DNA from: CAZOOA01 sp964581355 | GTDB taxonomy: Bacteria; Bacillota; Dethiobacteria; DTU022; UBA8154 | Direction: 5' to 3' | DNA: 29,312 nucleotides | Assembly: GCA_964581355.1 (NCBI GenBank) | Contig: CAZOOA010000033.1 | Coordinates: 1 to 29,312, forward strand | In this document: positions 14,378 through 22,333 of the stretch, in pieces | Numbering within the stretch: the stretch's first letter is position 1 | Layout of the letters: the number at the start of each line of letters is the position of its first letter | Translations under genes and position numbers: made by a program | The notes under the pieces: generated by a model | The model's input: only the letters and a program-made list of their open reading frames with translations | What the model was told of the DNA's origin: nothing | Database searches by the model: none

Positions 14378-15322
14378 TTATTCATTTTCTTTCCTCAGTT
14401 CAAGCCCTAAATCTGACAGTTTATTCTGTACCTCTTCCAGCGATTTTTTGCCCAAATTACGCACTTTCATCATTTCTTCTTCTGACTTGCGGATTAACTC
14501 TTCGACCGTGTTGATTCCAGCACGTTTCAGACAATTATAGGAACGCACAGACAGATCCAGTTCTTCGATGGTCATCGCCAAGGCATCTATTTTACTATTG
14601 TCTTCTGTTTCACTGGCTATCTCTACTTCGTCCACTTTTTCTGTCAAGTTGATAAACAGGCCTAAATGTGTACTTAAGATTTTGGCTCCCAAACTAATGG
14701 CTTCATCGGGACTAATACTGCCGTCAGTCCAGATTTCCAAGGTCAATTTATCAAAATCTGTCATCTGTCCAACCCGGGTATCCTCCACAGTAAAGTTGAC
14801 TTTCTTGATTGGTGTAAAAATAGAATCCACAGGAATGACCCCAATAGGCTGGTTAGGTATCTTATTGCGCTCAGCAGAAACGTACCCCCGGCCTACATTG
14901 GCGGTTATCTCCATATATAGCCGACCGCCTTCTTCCAGTGTTGCGATAAGCAGGTCGGGGTTTAAGATATCTACATCTGCAGGAGCCTTGATATCCCTGG
15001 CCCTGACTTCTCCTTCCCCTTCAGCGTCTACAATAAGCAACTGCGGCTCATTAGAGTGAACTTTCAATTTAAGTTCTTTCAGGTTTAGAATTATTTCCGG
15101 CGTATCCTCAACAACATTGGGAATCGTAGAAAACTCGTGCAGGACACCATCAATTTTTACACTTACTACCGCCGCCCCTGGTAGAGAAGAGAGCAATATG
15201 CGGCGCAGGGAGTTGCCCAGTGTAATCCCATACCCTCTTTCCAGAGGCTCGACGACAAAACGGCCGTAATATCTATCGCTTGACTCTACCCATTCAATCT
15301 TCGGCTTTTCAATCTCTATCAC
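14378..15322 (-). CDS. rpoA: DNA-directed RNA polymerase subunit alpha
   Basis: A 314-residue alpha subunit, whose dimer starts RNA polymerase assembly. The N-terminal domain (about 1-230) shows RFVVEPLERGYGITLGNSLRR split in its usual place, ILLSSLPGAAV, and AEGEGEVRARDI. An acidic linker (about 228-243, VDEVEIASETEDNSK) leads to the C-terminal DNA- and activator-binding domain (LDLSVRSYNCLKRAGI, VRNLGKKSLEEV). Start is GTG at 15322 with TAGGAGGG about 7 nt upstream. It sits between rpsD and rplQ as in most bacteria. Confidence 0.98.
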   Translation of the reverse strand: MIEIEKPKIEWVESSDRYYGRFVVEPLERGYGITLGNSLRRILLSSLPGAAVVSVKIDGVLHEFSTIPNVVEDTPEIILNLKELKLKVHSNEPQLLIVDAEGEGEVRARDIKAPADVDILNPDLLIATLEEGGRLYMEITANVGRGYVSAERNKIPNQPIGVIPVDSIFTPIKKVNFTVEDTRVGQMTDFDKLTLEIWTDGSISPDEAISLGAKILSTHLGLFINLTEKVDEVEIASETEDNSKIDALAMTIEELDLSVRSYNCLKRAGINTVEELIRKSEEEMMKVRNLGKKSLEEVQNKLSDLGLELRKENE

Positions 15323-15356
15323 AAATATTCCCTCCTAACACGTGTTAGAGGTTGGG

Positions 15357-15983
15357 TTAACGAGAGTAAAACTCGACAATGAGGTGTTCCGTAACGGGAA
15401 CATCCAATTCTTCCCGGGTTGGGAAACGAACGACTTTACCACTCATGTTTTCCCGGTCCACCTCAAGCCATTCCCCGGTGCCCTGGGTAGATCCCCATTC
15501 CAGGATCTCTTTAAACAGATCGCGGGTTCTTCTATTTTCCCGCACTGCGACAATATCCCCCGGACGGGTCTGGTATGATGGAATATCAACTTTACGACCA
15601 TTGACTTCAAAATGCCCGTGGCGGATTAACTGGCGAGCTTCTGCCCTGGAACGGGCAAAACCCATACGATAAACCATATTGTCCAGCCGACTTTCCAGGA
15701 TTTGCAAGAGTATTTCCCCTGTAACTCCCTTTCTCCGGTCCGCTTCCTTGAAATAACGCCGGAACTGATTTTCCAGGACGCCATAAATCCTGCGTGCTCT
15801 TTGTTTTTCCCTTAACTGCATCCCGTATTCTGAAACTTTCTGCCTGCCTTGTCCGTGCTCTCCGGGAATGTACCCCTTGCGCGTAAATGCGCATTTCTCA
15901 CTGAAGCAGCGGTCCCCTTTCAGGTACAGCTTGACTCCTTCACGGCGGCACAGCCGGCAGACCGCATCTTTGTATCTGGCCAT
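15357..15983 (-). CDS. rpsD: 30S ribosomal protein S4, zinc-binding type
   Basis: A 208-residue S4, a primary 16S rRNA binder that nucleates the 30S body. The N-terminus has four Cys (C9, C12, C26, C31) in VCRLC and RCFSEKC, so this is the zinc-binding form. The S4 RNA-binding domain appears at about 98-160 (SRLDNMVYRMGFARSRAEAR, HGHFEVNGRKVDIPSY). ATG 15983 is the conserved start, but the AGGAGG site is 14 nt away, with a GTGC-TTAAT-GCAC hairpin in the gap. S4 is a known autoregulator in other Firmicutes, so this hairpin may matter. Confidence 0.98.
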   Translation of the reverse strand: MARYKDAVCRLCRREGVKLYLKGDRCFSEKCAFTRKGYIPGEHGQGRQKVSEYGMQLREKQRARRIYGVLENQFRRYFKEADRRKGVTGEILLQILESRLDNMVYRMGFARSRAEARQLIRHGHFEVNGRKVDIPSYQTRPGDIVAVRENRRTRDLFKEILEWGSTQGTGEWLEVDRENMSGKVVRFPTREELDVPVTEHLIVEFYSR

Positions 15984-16016
15984 ACGTGCTTAATGCACCT
16001 CCTGTATAGTTGGCTG

Positions 16017-16412
16017 TTATACCCGGCGCCTTTTCGGTGGGCGGCAGCCGTTATGTGGAATCGGTGTAACATCTTTGATCATATTGACTTCCAGGCCTGC
16101 TGCCTGGAGAGAACGAATTGCAGCTTCTCTTCCGGCTCCAGGCCCTTTTACTACAACTTCGACCTGCTTCATGCCGTGTTCCATGGCTGTTTTAGCTGCC
16201 TGCTCTGCGGCTAGCTGGGCGGCAAAGGGTGTAGATTTACGGGATCCCTTGAAGCCGACCATCCCGGCACTGGACCAGGCAATGTTATTCCCTTTCAAGT
16301 CCGTAATGGTAATCATCGTATTGTTAAAACTGGACTTGATATTGGCTATCCCCTGCTCAATATTCTTTCGTTCCCGGCGTTTTGGCCGAGACTGGGTCTT
16401 TCTTTTGGCCAC
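16017..16412 (-). CDS. rpsK: 30S ribosomal protein S11
   Basis: A 131-residue S11, part of the 30S platform that lines the path of mRNA near the E site. Seen: NIEQGIANIKSSFNNTMITI, the GFKGSRKSTPFAAQLAAE block, VKGPGAGREAAIRSLQ, and the basic C-terminus ending CRPPKRRRV. The GTG at 16412 follows GGGAGGG by about 8 nt and gives the family start (VAKRKTQSRPKRRERK). The reading frame is open back to a GTG at 16490, but that portion looks like leader, not protein. Confidence 0.97.
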   Translation of the reverse strand: MAKRKTQSRPKRRERKNIEQGIANIKSSFNNTMITITDLKGNNIAWSSAGMVGFKGSRKSTPFAAQLAAEQAAKTAMEHGMKQVEVVVKGPGAGREAAIRSLQAAGLEVNMIKDVTPIPHNGCRPPKRRRV

Positions 16413-16504
16413 GTTTATTCTCCCTCCCCTTTCGTGAGAATCAATGCAAACAGCGGTGTACCTGCTTAACTGACAAGTGCCTTTCTTCACCGTCTTACAT
16501 TACT

Positions 16505-16876
16505 TTATTTTTTGCGTCGTACGCCAACGGTCTTCTTGCCACCTTTACGGGTCCGGGCGTTATTCTTGGTAGACTGTCCCCGGACGGGCAGCCCGCGACG
16601 ATGGCGGATTCCCCGGTAGGAACCAATTTCCATGAGCCGTTTGACATTCATGGCAACGTCCCGCCTCAGGTCACCCTCAACCACGTAACTTTTGTCAATA
16701 AACTCCCGCAACCTTCCAATCTCATCCTCAGTCAAGTCCCGAACCCGGGTCCTGGGGTTAATATTAGTTGATTTCAGGGTTTCCTTTGCCCTGGAAGGAC
16801 CCATGCCAAAAATATAGGTTAGGGCGACTTCCACTCTTTTATCCCTGGGCAAGTCGGTTCCGGCTATCCTGGCCAT
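16505..16876 (-). CDS. rpsM: 30S ribosomal protein S13
   Basis: A 123-residue S13 from the 30S head, which bridges to the 50S subunit and contacts P-site tRNA. Family blocks: MARIAGTDLPRDKRVEVAL, YIFGMGPSRAKETL, IGSYRGIRHRRGLPVRGQ, and the basic tail ending VGVRRKK. ATG 16876 has GGAGGTG 7 nt upstream; an in-frame GTG at 16885 overlaps that site and is rejected. The 87-nt spacer before it is A+T-rich and holds a lone TATAAT. Confidence 0.98.
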   Translation of the reverse strand: MARIAGTDLPRDKRVEVALTYIFGMGPSRAKETLKSTNINPRTRVRDLTEDEIGRLREFIDKSYVVEGDLRRDVAMNVKRLMEIGSYRGIRHRRGLPVRGQSTKNNARTRKGGKKTVGVRRKK

Positions 16877-16963
16877 AAACTCCACCTCCTTCAGTTAATT
16901 CAAAAAGGTTCAACGTAATTATAATGCCCTTATTATCCAAAAATATACATAACGGTTACCGGC

Positions 16964-17077
16964 TTAACCCTGCCGTTGTTTGTGTTTCGGGTTTTCACAT
17001 ATAACCATGACTTTTCCTTTTCGGCGTATAACTTTACATTTCTCGCATGCTTTTTTTACGGATGGGCGCACCTTCAT
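16964..17077 (-). CDS. rpmJ: 50S ribosomal protein L36, zinc-binding type
   Basis: A 37-residue L36 read directly from the minus strand: it starts MKVRPSVKKACEKCKVIRR and ends KHKQRQG. The zinc ligands C11, C14, C27 and H32 are all present, so this is the C+ form that is replaced by a zinc-free paralogue under zinc shortage in some bacteria. L36 is the smallest 50S protein. ATG 17077 follows a GGGGG run by 10 nt. It is 23 nt after infA. Confidence 0.96.
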   Translation of the reverse strand: MKVRPSVKKACEKCKVIRRKGKVMVICENPKHKQRQG

Positions 17078-17100
17078 CTTGCTATAGCCCCCTTGAGTTT

Positions 17101-17322
17101 TTATTTATAACGATACGTAATCCGTCCCCTGGTTAGATCGTAGGGCGACAGTTCAACCAAAACGCGATCACCGGGCAGAATACGGATAAAATTCATGCGA
17201 ATTTTTCCCGAGACATGGGCCAAAATTTTTACCCCATTTTTCAATTCAACCCGGAACATGGCATTGGGTAGAGGTTCCACAACTGTGCCTTCTACCTCGA
17301 TTACATCTTTCTTTTTTGACAT
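17101..17322 (-). CDS. infA: Translation initiation factor IF-1
   Basis: A 73-residue IF-1, a single OB-fold (S1-like) domain that occupies the 30S A site during initiation. Key blocks: MSKKKDVIEVEGTVVEPLPN, FRVELKNGVKILAHVSGKIR, and LPGDRVLVELSPYDLTRGRI then TYRYK. ATG 17322 has AAGGAGGG 10 nt upstream; the frame stays open further upstream, but that part overlaps the KOW gene. Placement between the KOW protein gene and rpmJ is the usual Firmicutes order. Confidence 0.98.
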   Translation of the reverse strand: MSKKKDVIEVEGTVVEPLPNAMFRVELKNGVKILAHVSGKIRMNFIRILPGDRVLVELSPYDLTRGRITYRYK

Positions 17323-17341
17323 ACCCTGACATCCCTCCTTT

Positions 17342-17668
17342 CTAACCGCCGTGAGACGATGAAAGCCAGAGGCCATTGTGGGTATTGCTGCTGGAATCGG
17401 TTCCCGATTCATCTTCAGAAGCAAGTAAAGTGTTCAAGGCATTTCGAACCGTCGTATCTTTCAGCGCATTTTGCTTAATTTCTTCCTGGATTCCAGTCTC
17501 AACATAGCGGTAAGGCTGGAGATGCTTTACGTTTTTATTCTTGGGTCGGTCCACTGAACGGACCCGCCCGTCAACAAGCAAAACATATCTGCCTTCAAAG
17601 CCAATGACAAAATAATGCTTTCCTTTATCCCGTCCCGCCAAAGATTTGACAAGTTGCCCTAATTCCAC
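17342..17668 (-). CDS. KOW-domain RNA-binding protein, L14e/L6e-like
   Basis: A 108-residue protein with a KOW motif at the N-terminus (ELGQLVKSLAGRDKGKHYFVI) followed by a short beta-barrel part (GRYVLLVDGRVRSVDRPKNKNVKHL) typical of the small KOW proteins encoded between map and infA in Firmicutes. Its exact role is unknown; ribosome or RNA association is inferred from the domain and location. After about residue 83 the sequence becomes a low-complexity Ser/Asp/Asn-rich tail, probably disordered. GTG 17668 follows TAGGAGG by 7 nt; the gene starts 11 nt after map. Confidence 0.9.
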   Translation of the reverse strand: MELGQLVKSLAGRDKGKHYFVIGFEGRYVLLVDGRVRSVDRPKNKNVKHLQPYRYVETGIQEEIKQNALKDTTVRNALNTLLASEDESGTDSSSNTHNGLWLSSSHGG

Positions 17669-17679
17669 TTCATTTCCTC

Positions 17680-18426
17680 CTATAAGGCCGTCAGGATTTC
17701 CGGACCGTTTTCCAGGATGGCCACCGTATGTTCAAAATGTACTGAAAGCTTCCGGTCCCGGGTTACTACAGTCCAACTATCCTGAAGGGTTTCAACTTCC
17801 CAAGTTCCGGCATTTACCATGGGTTCAATAGCCAATACCATTCCTGCCTCCAGCTTGGGACCCCTGCCCGGCTTGCCAAAATTGGGAACCTGGGGTTCCT
17901 CATGCATCTGACTGCCGATCCCGTGGCCTACATAGTTACGGACTACGGAAAATCCTTCTGACTCAGCAGTTACCTGGATAGCGCTGGAAATGTCATAAAG
18001 GCGGTTGCCGGCACGGGCGTTCTCAATTCCCCGGTAGAGAGAGTTCCGACTGACATCGATTAAGCGTTGAGCCAGGTTGGAAATCTCCCCTACAGGAAAG
18101 GTAACCGTAGAATCCCCATAGTACCCTTTATAACAAACTCCCACATCAATGCTGATAATATCGCCCGATTTCAAACGCCTTAAACCTGGTATGCCATGGA
18201 CAACTTCCTCGTTGATTGAAGCACAAATGCTGGCTGGAAAGCCGTGGTAGCCTAAAAATGCGGGAGAACCGCCGGATTGCTTGATCCGGCGACGTGCCAG
18301 GGCATCCAGCTCCAGTGTTGTAACCCCGGGCTTAACCGTCTCTCCCAGCTCAGCCAGTGTTTCTGCAACAATTCTTCCGGCCTGGCGCATTTTATCTATT
18401 TCCTGTGATGACTTTAGCACGATCAA
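17680..18426 (-). CDS. map: Methionine aminopeptidase, type I
   Basis: A 248-residue enzyme that removes the initiator Met from new proteins. All five metal ligands can be placed: D94 in ISIDVG, D105 in GDSTVTF, H168 in YVGHGIG, E201 in AIEPM and E232 in FEHTVAI; the substrate-binding His residues H78 (EEVVHGIP) and H175 (QMHEEP) are also present. There is no N-terminal extension or zinc finger. Start is TTG at 18426 with AAGGAG 9 nt upstream. It follows secY by only 13 nt, with no adk gene between. Confidence 0.97.
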   Translation of the reverse strand: MIVLKSSQEIDKMRQAGRIVAETLAELGETVKPGVTTLELDALARRRIKQSGGSPAFLGYHGFPASICASINEEVVHGIPGLRRLKSGDIISIDVGVCYKGYYGDSTVTFPVGEISNLAQRLIDVSRNSLYRGIENARAGNRLYDISSAIQVTAESEGFSVVRNYVGHGIGSQMHEEPQVPNFGKPGRGPKLEAGMVLAIEPMVNAGTWEVETLQDSWTVVTRDRKLSVHFEHTVAILENGPEILTAL

Positions 18427-18439
18427 AGTAGTCGACTCC

Positions 18440-19696
18440 TTATTTCATAAAACCTTCATAATTCCTCATCATCATCTGGCTTTCAACCTGTCGCATGGTT
18501 TCTAACGCCACTCCGACGACAATAATCAAGGCAGTTCCCCCAAAAAGCAAGTCAATACGCGAAATATCCTGCAGCATGATGGGTAAGACTGCGATAAAAG
18601 CCAGGGCAAAAGCGCCAACAAAGGTAAGCCTGCTTGAAACCCGACCGATATATTCTGCCGTAGGTCTGCCCGGCCTTAATCCCGGAATAAAGCCGCCGTA
18701 TTTTTTGATATCGCCGGCAATTTTCATGGGATCAAACTGAATAGCCGTATAGAAAAAGGTAAACAGGATAATAAAGGTGGCGTAGAGTGCCGTATTGAGC
18801 ACCGTTCCCCATTCCAGGGCTGCAGCAATCCGTTGGGCAAAGGGATGGTTGATGAAAGCTGCGATGGTAGCCGGGAACATCAGGATAGCCGAAGCAAAGA
18901 TTACAGGGATAACTCCTGCCTGGTTCACTTTCAACGGGATATGAGTGCTCTGTCCGCCGTAAACCCTCCTGCCAACGACACGCTTGGCATATTGGACAGG
19001 AATCCGGCGTCGACCTACATCCAGGGCGACTATGCCCACGATCAAGCCTAACAGCACCAGGATGATTGGAATGACCATAAAAACACTTACCTCGCCCATT
19101 ATCACCAGTTCAGCTGTTTGACCAATGGCCCCAGGCATCCCGGCGATAATCCCACCGAAAATCAACAGCGAAATACCGTTGCCAATGCCTTTTTCTGTAA
19201 TCAATTCACCAAGCCACATCAAAAATGCTGTCCCTGCTGTTAATGAAATAATGATTACCAGGTACGAAGCTGTGCTGTGATCCAGGATGGCCGGCTGAAT
19301 AATGCTGAAAGTCATTCCCGTAGCTTGCAGAAAGGCCAAGCCTACAGTCCCATAACGGGTTACCTGGATCATTTTTTTGCGTCCTTCAACACCTTCCTCG
19401 CTCCACTCCTTGAACTTGGGCACGACGACTGTCAGCAACTGCATAATAATGGTTGCGTTAATATACGGCATGATTCCCATGGCAAAGACAGTAAAATTAC
19501 TCAGGGCACCACCGGCAATCACATCGGCAAAGCCAAAAAGAGTGCCTCCTTCAAACAGGTCTACCAGCAAGGAAGGATCAATGCCGGGTACAGGGACATG
19601 TGCACCGATGCGAAAAACAACCAGCATGGCGATAGTAAATAAGATTCTTTGCCGCAGTTCTGTAATTTTCCAGGCATTCCGAACCGTTTCAAACAT
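18440..19696 (-). CDS. secY: Protein translocase subunit SecY
   Basis: A 418-residue SecY, the channel of the Sec translocon in the cytoplasmic membrane. Ten membrane segments are apparent, and the family blocks include FRIGAHVPVPGID, GALSNFTVFAMGIMPYINA, ITEKGIGNGISLLIF, VGRRRIPVQYAKR, LKVNQAGVIPVIFASAI and PGLRPGRPTAEYI. The basic cytoplasmic loops for SecA and ribosome binding are present. ATG 19696 lies 2 nt after rplO, whose last codons contain the GAGGTG binding site, so translation is probably coupled. Confidence 0.98.
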   Translation of the reverse strand: MFETVRNAWKITELRQRILFTIAMLVVFRIGAHVPVPGIDPSLLVDLFEGGTLFGFADVIAGGALSNFTVFAMGIMPYINATIIMQLLTVVVPKFKEWSEEGVEGRKKMIQVTRYGTVGLAFLQATGMTFSIIQPAILDHSTASYLVIIISLTAGTAFLMWLGELITEKGIGNGISLLIFGGIIAGMPGAIGQTAELVIMGEVSVFMVIPIILVLLGLIVGIVALDVGRRRIPVQYAKRVVGRRVYGGQSTHIPLKVNQAGVIPVIFASAILMFPATIAAFINHPFAQRIAAALEWGTVLNTALYATFIILFTFFYTAIQFDPMKIAGDIKKYGGFIPGLRPGRPTAEYIGRVSSRLTFVGAFALAFIAVLPIMLQDISRIDLLFGGTALIIVVGVALETMRQVESQMMMRNYEGFMK

Positions 19697-19698
19697 GT

Positions 19699-20139
19699 TT
19701 AAATCACCTCAGTCCGTCCGCCGGCCGCTTCAATTTTCTCCCTGGCTTGGGCACTGAAACTCTGGGCCTGGACGGTCAGTTCCTTTGTCAACTCACCTTT
19801 TCCGAGAATCTTGATGCCGTTTTTTAATGTTTTTACTACGCCATTCTCTTTTAACAGTTCTGGAGTAACCACGCTGCCAGCCTCAAAACGATTGAGAGCT
19901 TCCACGTTTACTATAGTCCACTCCGTTCGAAACTTATTGTGAAAACCACGCTTGGGAAGGCGCTGAAACAAGGGCATCTGTCCTCCCTCAAAGCCGCGGC
20001 GGAGACTGCCACCGGACCGAGCTTTCTGGCCTTTCTGCCCACGCCCCGCCGTCTTACCCTGGCCTGACGCAATACCACGTCCGACCCGTTTTCGAGCCGC
20101 CTTGGAGCCGGGAGACGCTTTTAATTCATGCAAACGCAT
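19699..20139 (-). CDS. rplO: 50S ribosomal protein L15
   Basis: A 146-residue L15, a late 50S assembly protein. The glycine- and arginine-rich N-terminal arm is intact (KRVGRGIASGQGKTAGRG, KARSGGSLRRGFEGGQMPL) followed by the globular domain (LPKRGFHNKF to REKIEAAGG). ATG 20139 gives the family start MRLHELKASPGS and has GAGGAGGTG 10 nt upstream. An in-frame start at 20163 would overlap that site. Confidence 0.97.
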   Translation of the reverse strand: MRLHELKASPGSKAARKRVGRGIASGQGKTAGRGQKGQKARSGGSLRRGFEGGQMPLFQRLPKRGFHNKFRTEWTIVNVEALNRFEAGSVVTPELLKENGVVKTLKNGIKILGKGELTKELTVQAQSFSAQAREKIEAAGGRTEVI

Positions 20140-20202
20140 CGCCTTGCGACACCTCCTCTTCAATTAATCAACATACAAACATCCCCAGCTAGAAAAATGA
20201 CG

Positions 20203-20391
20203 TTAGCCTTGTTCCACATTTTCCAGGGCAACCAGGTGATGAACCCGGTCGATCATGCCCCGAATCTGGGGTGTATCTTTATGCTCTACAGTTTGGTTCA
20301 ATCGTTTTAACCCCAAAGCTTTAATGGTCAAGCGCTGGGATGGCTTGCAACCGCTAAGGCTTCTAATCAGTTTTATACGAATTTTGCTCAC
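20203..20391 (-). CDS. rpmD: 50S ribosomal protein L30
   Basis: A 62-residue L30, a small 50S protein not found in all bacteria. The pattern IRIKLIRSLSGCKPSQRLTIKALGL, then LNQTVEHKDTPQIRGMIDRVHHLV, matches the family (shown as its two halves). GTG 20391 has GGGGAGG 8 nt upstream. It is 14 nt after rpsE and 63 nt before rplO. Confidence 0.96.
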   Translation of the reverse strand: MSKIRIKLIRSLSGCKPSQRLTIKALGLKRLNQTVEHKDTPQIRGMIDRVHHLVALENVEQG

Positions 20392-20405
20392 CTCGAACGC
20401 CTCCC

Positions 20406-20903
20406 CTATGCCTTAAGCTCTTCAACGTCTTTGCCACGGATTTTCGCCACCTCTTCGGGTGTTTTTAAGGTTTTTAATCCTTCAATGGTCGCATTAACCA
20501 TATTCAGAGCATTTGCGGACCCCAGGTTTTTCGTCAAGATATCTTTCACCCCGGCCAGTTCCAGGACAGCACGAACCGGTCCACCAGCAATGACTCCAGT
20601 ACCTTCCGAAGCCGGCTTTAACAATACTTCCCCGGCGCCAAACCGTCCTGTAGTGGGGTGGGTTATCGTGGTCCCTTTCATGGGAACACGGACCAGTTTC
20701 TTTTTGGCATCTTCGATTCCTTTCCGGATCGCTTCTGGAACCTCGCCTGCTTTGCCCAGTCCGGCCCCGACGGTCCCGCTTTCATCTCCAACGACAACCA
20801 GGGCACTAAAACTAAACCTGCGACCACCCTTGACAACTTTGGCTACCCGGTTAATCTTTACAACTCGCTCTGTCAATTCTCCTTTGGGTTCAACTTTAGG
20901 CAA
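20406..20903 (-). CDS. rpsE: 30S ribosomal protein S5
   Basis: A 165-residue S5, which helps form the mRNA entry tunnel and affects decoding accuracy. Double-stranded RNA-binding-like N-terminal part: VVKINRVAKVVKGGRRFSF, GDESGTVGAGLGKAGEVPEA. C-terminal part: FGAGEVLLKPASEGTGVIAG, and NLGSANALNMVNATIEGL. Start is TTG at 20903, with AAAGGAGGG 7 nt upstream. The loop VVKGGRRFSF, where spectinomycin resistance changes occur, has the normal sequence. Confidence 0.97.
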   Translation of the reverse strand: MPKVEPKGELTERVVKINRVAKVVKGGRRFSFSALVVVGDESGTVGAGLGKAGEVPEAIRKGIEDAKKKLVRVPMKGTTITHPTTGRFGAGEVLLKPASEGTGVIAGGPVRAVLELAGVKDILTKNLGSANALNMVNATIEGLKTLKTPEEVAKIRGKDVEELKA

Positions 20904-20930
20904 ACTTTACCCTCCTTTCCGGGTTCCCTG

Positions 20931-21299
20931 TTAAAATTTTAATCCTTTTTCCCGGGCCCCTTCGGCCAGGGCTTTTACTCTTCCATGAAACAAGTAACCT
21001 GCCCGGTCGAACACGACCTCTTCAATCCCGCTTTCCCGGGCCCGCTCTGCCAGCAGTTCACCGACTTCTTTCGCTGCCTCGGCATTACCGGAAACAGAAA
21101 GCTTGGAGCGTATACCGGGTTCCATTGTTGATGCGGATACCAGGGTAGCGCCATTAACATCGTCGATCAATTGGGCATAAATATGCTTTAAGCTGCGGTA
21201 TACATTAAGCCGGGGGCATTCTGGCGTTCCGCTGATCTTCTGCCGTACCCGGGTCTGCCTTTTTTTCCTGGCCAATAATTTTTCTTTCGTCCTTGCCAC
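20931..21299 (-). CDS. rplR: 50S ribosomal protein L18
   Basis: A 122-residue L18, which binds 5S rRNA together with L5 and L25 and forms the central protuberance. The basic N-terminus (LLARKKRQTRVRQKISGT) leads to RLNVYRSLKHIYAQLIDD, then DRAGYLFHGRVKALAEGAR and GLKF at the end, as in the family. GTG 21299 has a GGGGTG site 8 nt upstream. It is 53 nt after rplF and 27 nt before rpsE. Confidence 0.97.
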   Translation of the reverse strand: MARTKEKLLARKKRQTRVRQKISGTPECPRLNVYRSLKHIYAQLIDDVNGATLVSASTMEPGIRSKLSVSGNAEAAKEVGELLAERARESGIEEVVFDRAGYLFHGRVKALAEGAREKGLKF

Positions 21300-21352
21300 C
21301 TTCTTTTCACCCCTTCATACAATGCTGCTAGAGTACAGCAGGTAGAATGCAA

Positions 21353-21892
21353 CTATTTACCTGCCTTACCCACTTTGCGCCTGATATATTCTTGTTCGTA
21401 TTTGATTCCTTTCCCCTTGTAAGGCTCAGGAGGACGAACGCGGCGTATCCGGGCTGCAGTATCTCCAACCTTTTCTTTGTCAATTCCCTTGACAATCACC
21501 TTGGTTGGAGCAGGAACTTCTATCTCAATCCCTTCCTCGGGGGTTAACTGGACCGGCTGCGAATAACCGACGTTCAAAACCAGGTTTTTACCCTGGAGCG
21601 CAGCCCTGTAACCCACACCGACCAGTTCCAGGTTTTTGGAAAAACCCTGGCTAACCCCTTCTACCATATTGGCCAGTATCGTCCGGCCCAATCCATGCAT
21701 AGACCTGTGCTCTTTGCGTTCTGAAGGACGAAGCACTGAAACCTGACCGTCTTCCATTTTTATTTCCAGGCAGCTGGGAACCTGCCTGGTTAACTGTCCC
21801 TTGGGTCCCTTAACCGTAACCAGGTTTCCCGGCTCGACCTTAACTTCTACACCGCTAGGGACAGATATGGGTTTTTTCCCTATTCGTGACAC
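21353..21892 (-). CDS. rplF: 50S ribosomal protein L6
   Basis: A 179-residue L6, sited near the factor-binding region of the 50S subunit. Two similar domains are seen; markers are MSRIGKKPISVPSGV, VKGPKGQLTRQVP, ELVGVGYRAALQGKNLVLN, GYSQPV, and the C-terminal RRVRPPEPYKGKGIKY. GTG 21892 gives the conserved start and lies 7 nt after TAGGAGG; another GTG at 21901 overlaps that site. It is 12 nt after rpsH. Confidence 0.97.
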   Translation of the reverse strand: MSRIGKKPISVPSGVEVKVEPGNLVTVKGPKGQLTRQVPSCLEIKMEDGQVSVLRPSERKEHRSMHGLGRTILANMVEGVSQGFSKNLELVGVGYRAALQGKNLVLNVGYSQPVQLTPEEGIEIEVPAPTKVIVKGIDKEKVGDTAARIRRVRPPEPYKGKGIKYEQEYIRRKVGKAGK

Positions 21893-21904
21893 TCTTACCA
21901 CCTC

Positions 21905-22300
21905 CTACCAGACATAGCATATCACTTCTCCACCCAACCCTACTTTACCGGCCTCTTTATCGGTCATCAAGCCTTGAGAGGTGGAAATGATGGCAATACC
22001 CAGGCCGCCCAGCACCTGCGGCAATTCATCTTTCTTGGCATAAACCCTTAACCCGGGCTTGCTGATGCGCTTAAGGCCGGTTATGGCCCTCTGGGAGTCG
22101 CGCCCATACTTGAGATAAAGCTTCAACATTCCCTGCTTATTATCAGAAATCCGATCAAAATCTTTGATATATCCTTCAGATTTTAAGATAGCGGCGATGG
22201 CATCCTTCATCCTGGAAGAAGGAACCTCAACATTTTGGTGCCCGGCCAGGTTGGCGTTGCGCACTCTTGTTAACATATCAGCAATGGGATCGTTCATCAT
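21905..22300 (-). CDS. rpsH: 30S ribosomal protein S8
   Basis: A 131-residue S8, a primary binder of helix 21 of 16S rRNA. Family blocks: DPIADMLTRVRNANLAGH, IKDFDRISDNKQGML, KRISKPGLRVYAKKDELP, GLGIAIISTSQGLMTDKEA and the ending GEVICYVW. Two tandem ATG codons (22300 and 22297) are both possible; AAGGAGG ends 13 nt before the first, a longer gap than usual here. It is the second gene after rplE, in standard order. Confidence 0.97.
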   Translation of the reverse strand: MMNDPIADMLTRVRNANLAGHQNVEVPSSRMKDAIAAILKSEGYIKDFDRISDNKQGMLKLYLKYGRDSQRAITGLKRISKPGLRVYAKKDELPQVLGGLGIAIISTSQGLMTDKEAGKVGLGGEVICYVW

Positions 22301-22333
22301 AATAAAACACGAACCTCCTTTCTTACCACAAGG

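Noticed and set aside
16413..16490. N-terminal extension of S11 from a GTG at 16490
   Set aside because: The extension does not resemble S11, and a strong ribosome binding site precedes the conserved GTG start at 16412.
16918..16923. TATAAT on the minus strand before rpsM as an alpha-operon promoter
   Set aside because: The -10 is perfect, but no acceptable -35 or extended -10 is present in this A+T-rich spacer. An internal promoter remains possible.
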